Positions 8,051 through 15,815 of a DNA stretch of 64,000 nt are shown here, one piece after another (the stretch's first letter is position 1; every line of letters starts with the position of its first letter). The stretch is from NCBI GenBank assembly GCA_031260355.1, contig JAIRJZ010000043.1, forward strand, positions 62,001 to 126,000, read 5' to 3'. This stretch comes from Burkholderiales bacterium. Its GTDB lineage: Bacteria > Pseudomonadota > Gammaproteobacteria > Burkholderiales > Casimicrobiaceae. The position numbers were made by a program, and so were the translations under genes. The notes below the pieces were generated by a model. The model was not told the origin of the DNA. It saw only the letters and a program-made list of their open reading frames with translations, and searched no databases.

Positions 8051-8929
8051 ATGACTGAAAGAGTCCAAAGCGGAACTGACAGGATCACCCTGAATATAGG
8101 TTCCCTGCAAAGCCAGATCGACCTGGAACTGCATACTTATCATGCTGCCCGTCTCTGGAATGGTCGGAAGCCCAAAACTCCCGAAAAGAACCAGGGTGTG
8201 CCTGGGTTGACCGACTTTCTGCGAATAACCAACAACATCAATATTGCCGCAGCGCAAGACGATCCATACGCAGACTGGATGATCATTACGATCGAAGAAC
8301 GGATTTTGAAAGCCAAGGAAAAGCTTGCCGCAATCAAAGAGCAGGTGAAGCAGGTCTTTGAAAGCATTCCGAAGCAACTCTCTATTTCGGAGAACCTGAA
8401 TATCAGTCCGGCCAGAATGCCTTTGTTCGTGTTCTCGCCTCTTGGCTTCCAGGGCGTGTATCTGCTGGTCGAATTTGATGAGCTTGCCCGCGATCTGCTG
8501 TTGGCAAAGCACATCGGTTTGCTTGGGCGCGATCAGATGGAAGGCATGCTGGATCAAGCAGGGCACCAGATCCGCAGCACCTTTGCGTTGACTCAGAACT
8601 ATCGCCACACCGGTGTCTCCCGTGACGACGTGGCGGCCAACAACGCCCGTGCCAGGGAGGCTATCGAAAAGTTCGGGCTGCCGCCGCAGGATATTCTGGA
8701 AAGACAACGGCGGTCGGCGTTGGCGCCGCAGATTCACAGGAAATCGGGAGCTGTGCCAGAACAGGAGGTCGTGACCGCGGATGATTCGGATGTTGCTTCA
8801 ACTGTTCGAGGAAACGGGGCTGGATCAACTCATTTATCGGACGCCGGCGCTGCGGCAATTCCTGAGACGACGGTAAAACCGGTTCGTAAAACCCGAGCAA
8901 AAGCGGCTGAACAGCCGACTGTCGAATAA
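8051..8929 (+). CDS. PFL_4669-family ICE protein (TIGR03761 type)
   Basis: A 292-residue protein with the family's signature pattern: LHTYHAARLWNGRK near the N-terminus and the central MPLFVFSPLGFQGVYLLVEFD. The C-terminus is disordered and ends in a basic stretch. The family is restricted to ICEs of this type and lies upstream of DUF3158 and ssb, so a role in element replication or single-strand processing is likely but not demonstrated. The spacing of 12 bp to the next gene implies one operon. Confidence 0.85.
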   Translation: MTERVQSGTDRITLNIGSLQSQIDLELHTYHAARLWNGRKPKTPEKNQGVPGLTDFLRITNNINIAAAQDDPYADWMIITIEERILKAKEKLAAIKEQVKQVFESIPKQLSISENLNISPARMPLFVFSPLGFQGVYLLVEFDELARDLLLAKHIGLLGRDQMEGMLDQAGHQIRSTFALTQNYRHTGVSRDDVAANNARAREAIEKFGLPPQDILERQRRSALAPQIHRKSGAVPEQEVVTADDSDVASTVRGNGAGSTHLSDAGAAAIPETTVKPVRKTRAKAAEQPTVE

Positions 8930-8941
8930 AACGCCTATCGT

Positions 8942-9424
8942 ATGACTGATCATAACCCCTATAAATCGTTGGAACATAGCGCCTCGCTAAAAGGCTTTTT
9001 AAAGCCTTTTAAGGGTAAGGGAGACTATGAACTGCTGCAACTACAGGCGAGGGACATCAAGCGAGATATTTTGTCGCTGATGACCGATCTGACGGCGAGG
9101 GTGAATCGTCCGCCATATTCGTTGCTGAACCTGCTTCTGTGGATTCAACAATCGAAGAGTGAAACGTGGCACTGCCGCTGGCGAGACAAGTGTGCTACCG
9201 AGATGGGGGTACGTCTTTGGATTGCAGCAGTCCAGGACAAGCGGACGCCGGAGGCGCTTTTGCCGGCGTTGCTGGAGTTCGAGCAAGAGCGGATCACATT
9301 GAACGCGCAGATGAGCATCGTGCAGCACATGCTCAGACAAGCGCGGGAATGTGCCGGGAAGTTTGAAGAAGCAGAGCAGGTGATTCAAAAATCATTGAGA
9401 CGAAAGGGAAAGGAGCAGTCATGA
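8942..9424 (+). CDS. DUF3158 family ICE protein
   Basis: A 160-residue, mostly helical protein between the PFL_4669-like gene and ssb, matching DUF3158 in size and position. It carries a conserved-looking WHCRWRDKCATEMGVRLW segment in the middle. Its stop overlaps the ssb start (ATGA). Function unknown; coupling with ssb suggests a role in single-strand DNA metabolism during transfer or replication. Confidence 0.75.
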   Translation: MTDHNPYKSLEHSASLKGFLKPFKGKGDYELLQLQARDIKRDILSLMTDLTARVNRPPYSLLNLLLWIQQSKSETWHCRWRDKCATEMGVRLWIAAVQDKRTPEALLPALLEFEQERITLNAQMSIVQHMLRQARECAGKFEEAEQVIQKSLRRKGKEQS

Positions 9425-9867
9425 GTAATCAATTTTTGGGTGAGGGTAACATCGGGAAAGAGCCGGAGGTTAAGCAGTTTCAGAGCGGAAACAATGAGCC
9501 ACGATTTCTGTTGCGGTTCCCCGTTTACTTCGACAATCCGGTGAAGGGTAAAGACGGGAAGTTTGAAGACAAAGGTGGTTTCTGGGCCAATGTCGAGCTT
9601 TGGATGGGTGAGGAAGCAAATCGGTTAGCCGATCTTTACCAGAAAGGTCAGCGGGTTCAGGTTCAGGGCAGAATGATTCGTGACACTTGGAAGGATGAGG
9701 AAACTGATGAGGAAAAATCAGCATTCAAGATCCGCGCTCGACGAGTTGGCATCCTGCCTTTCCGTGTAGAGGAAGTTGTGATGCGCCAGAGCAGCGGCGC
9801 GAAGGAAGAGCGTTCCGAACGTTCCGAACAGTACAGGGATGATTTTGACGACGATATTCCGTTTTGA
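9421..9867 (+). CDS. ssb: Single-stranded DNA-binding protein
   Basis: A 148-residue SSB. The OB fold spans residues 1-115, with a GFWANVELW strand and a GQRVQVQGRMIRDTW strand. A short linker and the acidic tip DDFDDDIPF follow; this tip recruits partner proteins. The OB fold carries an insertion compared with E. coli SSB (VKGKDGKFEDKGG). It is expected to coat ssDNA during conjugative entry. It overlaps the DUF3158 gene by 4 bp and is followed by a large stem-loop at 9876-9943. Confidence 0.93.
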   Translation: MSNQFLGEGNIGKEPEVKQFQSGNNEPRFLLRFPVYFDNPVKGKDGKFEDKGGFWANVELWMGEEANRLADLYQKGQRVQVQGRMIRDTWKDEETDEEKSAFKIRARRVGILPFRVEEVVMRQSSGAKEERSERSEQYRDDFDDDIPF

Positions 9868-9875
9868 GCGGTTGA

Positions 9876-9943
9876 GGACGGGGTGCACCAGACCGTAAGG
9901 CTGGCGGACTAACATTTTAGGTGTGGTCTTTGCCGCCCCGTCC
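9876..9943 (+). other. Large interrupted stem-loop after ssb
   Basis: GGACGGGG (9876-9883) pairs with CCCCGTCC (9936-9943). Inside, GCA/TGC and AGACC/GGTCT continue the stem with small internal loops, leaving a ~30-nt terminal loop. No uridine tract follows, so it is not a standard terminator. It could stabilise the upstream mRNA 3' end, control the zinc-finger gene that starts at 9987, or be a structured RNA. Confidence 0.55.
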
Positions 9944-9986
9944 GTCTTAATAACACACTGTCTGAGAAAGAAAGGTGTGCGTAAAC

Positions 9987-10298
9987 ATGGCGAAGCATGG
10001 AACTATTACGTTTGGTACAGGGCGGCAGATAACTACTGTTGAGGTCTCTGCTGGCCATCACGTTGTTGTCCCCTCACCAGAAAAAGGGAAAATTGTTGAC
10101 TTCTCCGTTTGTGTAGGGTGTGGATGTGATGATTTCCACGCCTGTCAACCAGAAGGGTGTTCTTGGCTGCGAGTAGATCGCAAGGTGAAAATCGGCGTCT
10201 GTAGCTCATGTGAGCATCTTGTCTCAGTATGGGATCGAGGCGAAAGGTTGGCTCAACGCTTTGATAAGGTTGGTAGAGAAAGCGAGGAGAATAAATGA
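9987..10298 (+). CDS. Small cysteine-rich (zinc-binding-like) protein
   Basis: A 103-residue protein. The start ATG 9987 is preceded by AAAGG; a GTG at 9975 would add four residues. The centre has the spaced Cys pattern CVGCGCDDFHACQPEGCSW followed by CSSC, a motif seen in many small phage and plasmid proteins and likely to bind zinc or a metal cluster. Function unknown. It is in A+T-richer DNA than its neighbours, consistent with cargo. Confidence 0.65.
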   Translation: MAKHGTITFGTGRQITTVEVSAGHHVVVPSPEKGKIVDFSVCVGCGCDDFHACQPEGCSWLRVDRKVKIGVCSSCEHLVSVWDRGERLAQRFDKVGRESEENK

Positions 10299-10329
10299 CT
10301 TTACTTCATGGTTATTTTGAGAGGAATGG

Positions 10330-11064
10330 GTGAAGTACGCTACGGATTTCTCTTTCGTTCAGAAGCACCTTGCTGACCCTCCCTACTGGAGCAGCGAGAG
10401 GATTTTGTCTTGGAGTGATGTGTACAACCGAACCGCTGAGAGCTTTATATCGCACTCCTACTGGACGGAAACCGGGTCGCTGAATGTTTTTCGGGTCGTT
10501 GGTACTGACCATCCGGACTATATCGGAAAGACCTGGCTGGAGTTTCTACAAAAAGGAAAGCGGATGTCGAATAATCTGCGACTTCTTGAAAAGAACCCAG
10601 ATTACTACCTTGAGCCGTATAAGAGAAATCCCAGGATGGTGTTCACAACGCTCGATGGCCTTAACTATTATGTAAGCTCCGACGGCATCCATAGAACGTG
10701 TCTTGCACGCTTCTTCCTGTTTGAACGTGATATGAGCCAGTTGCACGATCTGACGATCTCGCACTACAAGGTTGATGAACTTTTTCTTGAAACATACTTA
10801 CGGCTTTTCGAGCTTGTCCGTAGCTTAAGACTTCATGTTGATTTAAGCCCTGAAAAAACGGCATTATCGCGTGAGGACACAGCCGGCTGGAAAATTGACA
10901 GTTTTGAAACCTGTCTCGTTTGGAGAGACGATAACGGCGTTTCAAGATTTTCAAAAGATGATGCAGTAGAGAAGCGCCTTGAACTGGAAATCAAGGCTCT
11001 CGACGCCGGCGATAAAGCAAGCAGGATTAGAAACTACTTTTTAAGACAGGAAGAACCATCATGA
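10330..11064 (+). CDS. Hypothetical protein, possible ParB/Srx-like fold
   Basis: A 244-residue protein starting at GTG 10330 behind AGAGGA. A central segment, YYVSSDGIHRTCLARFFLFE, resembles the DGxHR box of ParB/sulfiredoxin-fold proteins, which bind nucleotide. The rest is helical and gives no family match by eye. It is linked to the next gene by a 4-bp overlap. The ParB-like reading rests on one short motif and is tentative. Confidence 0.6.
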   Translation: MKYATDFSFVQKHLADPPYWSSERILSWSDVYNRTAESFISHSYWTETGSLNVFRVVGTDHPDYIGKTWLEFLQKGKRMSNNLRLLEKNPDYYLEPYKRNPRMVFTTLDGLNYYVSSDGIHRTCLARFFLFERDMSQLHDLTISHYKVDELFLETYLRLFELVRSLRLHVDLSPEKTALSREDTAGWKIDSFETCLVWRDDNGVSRFSKDDAVEKRLELEIKALDAGDKASRIRNYFLRQEEPS

Positions 11065-11333
11065 AGAAAACTGTTCACGAAAAGCGAAATGTAAACAGAG
11101 CCAGGCTTGCGAATGATGTGCCGACCGAAGGCAACGGCCTGTGCTGCGATAACCATCTGCTGTTTGCGATGAAGGACAACTACCATGAGTTCACGTTGGG
11201 AATTACGACGGTGCTGGAATGCCTGGCAATAGCTGAAAAATCGGGAGCCGTACCCGAGCTTCCTTCTGAGTGGTGGATTCAAATAGTGAGACACTATTCG
11301 TTGAATCGCTCCGGATTATCAAGAAAGATGTGA
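11061..11333 (+). CDS. Hypothetical cargo protein
   Basis: A 90-residue basic-N-terminal protein (MKKTVHEKRNVNRARLAND) with a Cys-Cys pair and a helical middle. It starts at the ATGA overlap with the previous gene, so the two are probably co-translated. It converges with the minus-strand gene ending at 11319, overlapping by 15 bp. No family recognised. Confidence 0.6.
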   Translation: MKKTVHEKRNVNRARLANDVPTEGNGLCCDNHLLFAMKDNYHEFTLGITTVLECLAIAEKSGAVPELPSEWWIQIVRHYSLNRSGLSRKM

Positions 11334-12209
11334 ACCTCCGAGAACCTCCCTTGCTAGGTCTATCTGGATTTGATTTCTCTCGTAACCGTCCCAATTTTTG
11401 ATATTCTGGAAATGGTCGTGATCAAAAAGAACTCTTTTCTGGTAGATGGTCTTTTCGTCCGAGCTGACAACTAGGGACATCATCTCGGTGAATGATTCTT
11501 CGTAGCTCGTTTTGTGGTGAATGAAGCAGAAATTCAGAGGATAAAACTTTATTACCCCTTGTCGCTTAATTACTTGTCCGCTTTCCGTAACTGTCAAGTC
11601 TTTGCACTTCTCTTTGATCGCAGTGATCAAATCCTCGTTCGTCAGGTATTGCATATAAAGCGACTTGGAATTCGTCATGTAAGCGAACATCCAAGGAATG
11701 TTAATCAAGGTTGCACCGTAGTAACAATGGCCTCTCATGCCCCGATAGTCGGTAAGCATCTGACGTAACAAGTTTTGCGAATAGTTAATGCCCGTAGATT
11801 TTCTTAGCAGGTACACCACGCGGTCGAATTCCTCGATCAGAATACGAAGAATACTCGCCGCCAGCTCATCTATTGTCCTTTTCACGCTTTCTTTACTGCG
11901 CGTTTTGTTAGGGTTGTATAAAGGGCAATATTCTCTGGTTTCAACATTAAGTAAAGCAACGCCGTGAGCGCTCGATTCCGAGTGCCTACCGAACGGAGAG
12001 CGATCCTTCAAAGAACGATAGAGGCCAACAATGGTAATAGGATTATTGCAAGCGGGACAAACAGCGTATTGCACATCTTTCCAGCGATCAGGCTGCTCTG
12101 GTTTTATTTCAGGGTACCACGGCGGTCTGCGTTCTGTATCAGACTCAAAGTTTTCGAGTGTCAGCCGCTTGAATTCCCTGTCAGTAGCTCTTAGCTTGTA
12201 GATGTCCAT
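11319..12209 (-). CDS. Hypothetical cargo protein with CxxC motif
   Basis: A 296-residue protein. The start ATG 12209 is supported by GGAGG seven bases upstream. It begins MDIYKLRATDREFKR and carries CPACNNPI near residue 50, likely half of a zinc site. Tyr- and Asn-rich stretches follow (GMRGHCYYGATLINIPWMFAYMT), then a charged C-terminal domain. It is low in G+C compared with the flanking core genes and lies opposite to them, suggesting acquired cargo between the ssb and topB core genes. No family recognised. Confidence 0.65.
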   Translation of the reverse strand: MDIYKLRATDREFKRLTLENFESDTERRPPWYPEIKPEQPDRWKDVQYAVCPACNNPITIVGLYRSLKDRSPFGRHSESSAHGVALLNVETREYCPLYNPNKTRSKESVKRTIDELAASILRILIEEFDRVVYLLRKSTGINYSQNLLRQMLTDYRGMRGHCYYGATLINIPWMFAYMTNSKSLYMQYLTNEDLITAIKEKCKDLTVTESGQVIKRQGVIKFYPLNFCFIHHKTSYEESFTEMMSLVVSSDEKTIYQKRVLFDHDHFQNIKNWDGYERNQIQIDLAREVLGGSHLS

Positions 12210-12348
12210 AAGCGCCTCCACATATGACAATATAGCATAACGCCTCACTGCTGTTACCGCAAAGCCGAAGGCGGGTATTTCGGGTTTACGGTTGTAACGG
12301 CTTTCTCTTTTGACGATCCTGCTCTTAATATTTTCAGGAGACAGGATC

Positions 12349-14406
12349 ATGCGTCTATTTCTTTGCGAAAAACCCTCACAGGGCAGAGACATCGCCAAAG
12401 TGCTTGGCGCTTCAAAACGAGGCGATGGCTACCTCACCGGTGACGGATGGACTGTCACATGGGCTGTTGGACATCTACTGGAGCAAGCGGCGCCTGATGC
12501 TTACGATCCCGCCTATAAGTCCTGGAAGTTGGAACACCTGCCTATCCTTCCCGAGTCGTGGAAGATGGGCGTTAAGGGAACGAGCGCCGATCAGTTCAAA
12601 GCGGTCAAAGGACTATTGAAGCAAGCCAAGGAACTGGTCATTGCGACGGACGCCGATCGTGAGGGTGAAATGATCGCGCGCGAGGTTCTGGAGCACTGCG
12701 GCTATCGTGGCCCGGTCAAGCGACTCTGGTTATCGGCTCTGAACGAGGCTTCGGTCAAAAAAGCCCTGATGGCGTTGAAAGACGGTAAGGAGACGTTCCC
12801 TCTTTATCATTCGGCGCTGGCGCGTTCCCGTGCCGACTGGCTGGTCGGTATGAACCTGTCCCGTCTGTTCACGCTGCTGGCAAAACAGAGCGGTTACGAT
12901 GGTGTGGTTTCGATCGGTCGGGTTCAAACACCGACTCTCAAGCTGGTGGTAGATCGAGAAAGAGCCGTTCGAGAATTCGTCCCTGTACCCTACTGGACGG
13001 TTGATGTTTCTCTCGAATGCGGAGGTATCTCGGAAAGTGCACATAGAGGCTTCAAAGCCTTTTTCAAGGCTGCTTGGCAGGTTCCCGACGATCAGGCTGA
13101 TGAGCACGGGCGATGCGCCAGTCAGGCTCTTGCTGAGCATGCGGCGAAGGCATGCCGTTCTTCTCCGTCTGCCAAGGTCGTTTCGGTAGAGACAAAGCGG
13201 GTTAAGCAAAGCCCTCCCCTTCCTTTTGAATTGAGTGAGTTGCAGAAGGTGTGTTCGGCACAGTTCGGGTTTGGCGCTCAGGAGACGCTCGATATTGCTC
13301 AATCTCTCTATGAGAAGCACAAAGCAACGTCGTATCCCAGGACGGATTGCGGCTACCTGCCTGAGTCGATGTTCTCCGACGTATCGAAGATTGTCCAAGC
13401 GGTTCTCAAGACTGATCCTTCAAATACGCAGTTGAAACAATGTGTCGGGGGTCTCGATCTCAGGCTCAAGTCCCGCGCATGGAACGAAGAGAAGGTCAGC
13501 GAGGCGGCACACCACGGGATTATCCCGACAGATGAGTGTGCCGATATTTCGGCAATGAGCGAAAACGAGCGGCTGTTGTACCAATCCATTCGCAGCCGCT
13601 TCTTGGCGCAATTCGCGCCAGCGCACGAATACGATCAGACTGAGGCAATTCTGATTTGTGGTGGGCAGGAATTGAAGGCTGCTGGACGCAAGATCGTTGT
13701 GAAGGGATGGAAGGATGTTGTGTCGGTCGATGATGAGGAACCGGCAGCAGAACGAAGCCAGGAGCTTCCCGAATTGCGCAAGGACATGAGCTGCGCCGTC
13801 AATGATGTTACCGTGAATGCGCAGAAGACTTCACCACCAGCTCTTTTCACGGAAGGTACGCTCATTGAGGCAATGAAAAGTGTCGCCAAACTGGTGACCG
13901 ATCCTCGGTTGAAGCAAAAGCTCAAGGAAACGACAGGGATTGGAACGAACGCAACCCGCGCCGGCATCATCAAGGGATTGATCGACCGCGGATTCGTTGT
14001 CAAGAAAGGACGTTCCCTGGTTGCGTCGGACGCGGCACGGGCGCTGATCGGCATGGTGCCGCCGGCGATCTCCGATCCCGGAACCACAGCGATCTGGGAG
14101 CATGCGCTGGACTCGATCGAGTCCGGGCAGTTGACGCTGGAAGGCTTTGTTGAGAAGCAGGGGATATGGATTACGGGAATGGTTGAGAAGTATCGTGGTG
14201 CGGCAGCCACGATCAAGTTGCCCCCGGCTGCCGATGTACCGGCATGTCCGTTGTGCAAGTCGCCCATGCGCCGTCGCACCGGCGCTAACGGAGCATTCTG
14301 GTCGTGTTCCCGCTATCCTGACTGCAAGGGTGTCCAGAACGACGGTAAAGGCGCTGGAGGCGCTAAAAAGCCCCGGAAACGGGTGGTGCGGAAGGCTGCG
14401 AATTGA
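12349..14406 (+). CDS. topB: DNA topoisomerase III (plasmid/ICE TopB type)
   Basis: A 685-residue type IA topoisomerase. The TOPRIM domain starts at the N-terminus (MRLFLCEKPSQGRDIA, acidic triad TDADREGEM). The catalytic tyrosine lies in the TSYPRTD motif near residue 328. A C-terminal zinc ribbon, CPLCK then CSRYPDC, spans about 635-665, followed by a basic tail. ATG 12349 follows AGGAG. TopB homologues are a fixed part of ICEs of this family and help decatenate or process transfer intermediates. Confidence 0.95.
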   Translation: MRLFLCEKPSQGRDIAKVLGASKRGDGYLTGDGWTVTWAVGHLLEQAAPDAYDPAYKSWKLEHLPILPESWKMGVKGTSADQFKAVKGLLKQAKELVIATDADREGEMIAREVLEHCGYRGPVKRLWLSALNEASVKKALMALKDGKETFPLYHSALARSRADWLVGMNLSRLFTLLAKQSGYDGVVSIGRVQTPTLKLVVDRERAVREFVPVPYWTVDVSLECGGISESAHRGFKAFFKAAWQVPDDQADEHGRCASQALAEHAAKACRSSPSAKVVSVETKRVKQSPPLPFELSELQKVCSAQFGFGAQETLDIAQSLYEKHKATSYPRTDCGYLPESMFSDVSKIVQAVLKTDPSNTQLKQCVGGLDLRLKSRAWNEEKVSEAAHHGIIPTDECADISAMSENERLLYQSIRSRFLAQFAPAHEYDQTEAILICGGQELKAAGRKIVVKGWKDVVSVDDEEPAAERSQELPELRKDMSCAVNDVTVNAQKTSPPALFTEGTLIEAMKSVAKLVTDPRLKQKLKETTGIGTNATRAGIIKGLIDRGFVVKKGRSLVASDAARALIGMVPPAISDPGTTAIWEHALDSIESGQLTLEGFVEKQGIWITGMVEKYRGAAATIKLPPAADVPACPLCKSPMRRRTGANGAFWSCSRYPDCKGVQNDGKGAGGAKKPRKRVVRKAAN

Positions 14407-14412
14407 TAATGC

Positions 14413-14441
14413 TTGCCAATCGGGGTGGGTTTTACCATAAT
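14413..14441 (+). promoter_or_regulatory. Promoter of the stand-alone leader RNA
   Basis: TTGCCA (14413-14418), 17-bp spacer, CATAAT (14436-14441). It directly follows the topB stop and precedes the first pseudoknot RNA. Expected transcription start near 14448. Confidence 0.6.
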
Positions 14442-14447
14442 CCTAAA

Positions 14448-14643
14448 TAGACCCCGTTTGGCTTCGTGACGGTCATCATGAAGTACCCTGCCAGGACGCG
14501 ACTGTGACCTTGCCTCCCTGGCAACCCGAAGGCCCGTATCGCTCCAGGAGGGCGGGCTGGACACGGAAAAGACCTCTATGCACCTTTTCCGATGTTTGGA
14601 GCTTACCTAATCAGTGGCATCCTAGGCACAGGATGCCTTTTTC
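14448..14643 (+). ncRNA. Stand-alone pseudoknot leader-type RNA
   Basis: Between its own promoter and a terminator lies the first copy of the ICE pseudoknot motif. TGCCAGG/CCTGGCA (14489/14517) forms P1 and GCCCG/CGGGC (14532/14553) forms P2. CTCCA (14542) can pair with TGGAG (14597) as the pseudoknot. The lateral hairpin GGAAAAG/CTTTTCC (14565/14584) replaces the GNRA hairpin of the other copies. No start codon with SD follows before the terminator, so this copy looks like a free ~195-nt RNA. Confidence 0.6.
14616..14643 (+). terminator. Rho-independent terminator
   Basis: GGCATCC (14616) pairs with GGATGCC (14631), followed by five T. It ends the stand-alone RNA. Confidence 0.75.
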
Positions 14644-14950
14644 TCCGCTTTTCAGTGCCGTGAAGGCGTCTGATCCATGCCTGCGCCGGTGGGCATAGAT
14701 CAGACGCCTATGGCGGTCGTTATCAACGCCATGCTCGATGGTGAAAAACCGAGTACCGTTTGTGTGCGCTTTTGCGTACGCCGGGTGGTAGTGCCGATCC
14801 AGGTCACGAGAGGATCGGGGTAGTGTTGTTTCTGTGTTGACGATCTTGCGAGGGGTTGAATGCACAGTTGGCAGCGTTCACCAGGTGACCTTGTTATACC
14901 GCGCCCGGGCGCTGTTGCGCTCGGGCATGTTTAATGGGTTATTGTCCATT
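14644..14950. other. Structured non-coding region
   Basis: No credible gene: possible short frames on both strands lack SD sequences and protein-like composition. It holds the 11-bp inverted repeat GGCGTCTGATC/GATCAGACGCC (14665/14698) with an inner ATGCC/GGCAT pair. It also holds CCGATCC/GGATCGG (14803-14819) and a G+C-rich hairpin near 14903-14926 (GCCCG-GCGC with GCGC-CGGGC). Candidates are oriT, a second structured RNA, or a partition/recombination site. Confidence 0.5.
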
Positions 14951-14985
14951 GAAAAAGACGTGTTGATACTTGACACGTCTTTTTC
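14951..14985. terminator. Bidirectional terminator
   Basis: GAAAAAGACGTGT pairs with ACACGTCTTTTTC (13-bp stem, ~9-nt loop) with T tracts in both directions. Its right arm contains the -35 hexamer of the following promoter. Confidence 0.8.
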
Positions 14986-14998
14986 TATAGGCTAATAA
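14970..14998 (+). promoter_or_regulatory. Promoter of the DUF3577 leader
   Basis: TTGACA (14970-14975), 17-bp spacer, TAATAA (14993-14998). The -35 is inside the terminator's right arm. Transcription is expected to start at about 15004, just before the leader's first hairpin. Confidence 0.75.
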
Positions 14999-15003
14999 TG
15001 TCG

Positions 15004-15202
15004 CATGGATCGCGCGTCTTCGATGCGCACCTGCCCAGCAGTCGTAAGACTGCGAACCCAAAGACCCGTTCACTCCAGGAAGCCGGGTCGGACTCGAAAG
15101 AGTTTGGAGTTTCAATCCTACTTTTTTACCCATCGGGGAAACACTCTTTCCCCTTGGGGATGGTGTTTCTCCTTTTTTTACTTCGTCTTAAGGAGAAATA
15201 CC
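15004..15202 (+). ncRNA. Pseudoknot leader plus SD switch, DUF3577 gene
   Basis: The 5' hairpin is GCGCGTC/GATGCGC (15012/15022). P1 is GCAGTC-gtaa-GACTGC (15038-15053) and P2 is GACCCG/CGGGTC (15063/15084). P3 is ACTC-gaaa-GAGT (15092-15103), and the pseudoknot is CTCCA/TGGAG (15073/15105). Then comes a nested hairpin GGGGAAA/TTTCCCC (15135/15147). The segment ATGGTGTTTCTCC (15160-15172) pairs over 13 bp with the SD and start codon region 15192-15204. It can instead pair with GGGGAAACAC (15135-15144). Confidence 0.7.
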
Positions 15203-15706
15203 ATGAACCAAGCTCAAACCACCAAATACTTCGATCTGCATTTGAAGGGTATCGGTTACCTCAACCGTATCCGTGAAGTCAAACCGAAGAAAGGCGATTC
15301 TTTCTGGGCATGCTCAATCGCGGCATTGCGTGGCAATTCCGATAAACCCGAGTACACAAATCTCGACTGCCACATCAACGGCGCAGAAGCTTTAAAGCAG
15401 ATTCGCCGTTGTGTTAATGCTGTTGAAGCCGATAAGAAAGTTCTGATCGGCTTCACGGTAGGCGATATTTACCCTGAAACGTTCGAGTTCAAGAACGGCG
15501 CGAGGAAAGGCGAAGAAGGAATTTGCAACAAAGGTCGTCTGCTTTTCGTGAAGTTCATCATGATCGACGGCAAGGAAGTGTACAGGGCACAGCGTGAAGA
15601 GAACTCTGCTGACAACACTGATGCTCCGGCACCAGCGCAGGCGGAAGCCCAACCGGAGAAAGAAGCGGAGGAAACCGCTGCTGCTGATTCGGAAGAATCT
15701 TTCTAA
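15203..15706 (+). CDS. STY4534-like ICE replication protein, DUF3577
   Basis: A 167-residue DUF3577 protein (MNQAQTTKYFDLHLKGIGYLNRIREV), with a compact beta-rich domain to about residue 130 and an acidic Ala/Glu-rich tail. The family occurs in SPI-7/PFGI-1 ICEs and is often annotated as a replication protein; biochemical function is not known. ATG 15203 follows AAGGAG, which the leader can sequester. A hairpin terminator follows 18 bp after the stop. Confidence 0.85.
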   Translation: MNQAQTTKYFDLHLKGIGYLNRIREVKPKKGDSFWACSIAALRGNSDKPEYTNLDCHINGAEALKQIRRCVNAVEADKKVLIGFTVGDIYPETFEFKNGARKGEEGICNKGRLLFVKFIMIDGKEVYRAQREENSADNTDAPAPAQAEAQPEKEAEETAAADSEESF

Positions 15707-15724
15707 TCGCAAATGTCCGCATGG

Positions 15725-15750
15725 AAAAGACCTCTTATGAGGTCTTTTCT
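15725..15750 (+). terminator. Terminator/attenuator after DUF3577 gene
   Basis: AAAAGACCTC-TTAT-GAGGTCTTTT, a perfect 10-bp stem ending in a T tract. It lies before the next leader, so readthrough may be required for the following gene. Confidence 0.75.
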
Positions 15751-15752
15751 TT

Positions 15753-15815
15753 TCAACCCACCGGGGAATGCTTTCCCGATGGGGGTGGTGTTTCCCAGTT
15801 TTCAGGAGAAGCATC
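15753..15815 (+). promoter_or_regulatory. Nested-hairpin SD-switch leader, S1
   Basis: CGGGGAA/TTTCCCG hairpin (15762-15778) inside CCC/GGG. The segment GGTGTTTCCC (15787-15796) can pair with GGAGAAGCATCAT (SD plus start) with one bulge, or with upstream GGGGAATGC. Same design as the DUF3577 leader without the pseudoknot part. Confidence 0.6.

Noticed and set aside
14504-14865. Short frames on both strands in the topB-DUF3577 gap
   Set aside because: No SD, composition of structured RNA, and they cross a terminator and hairpins.
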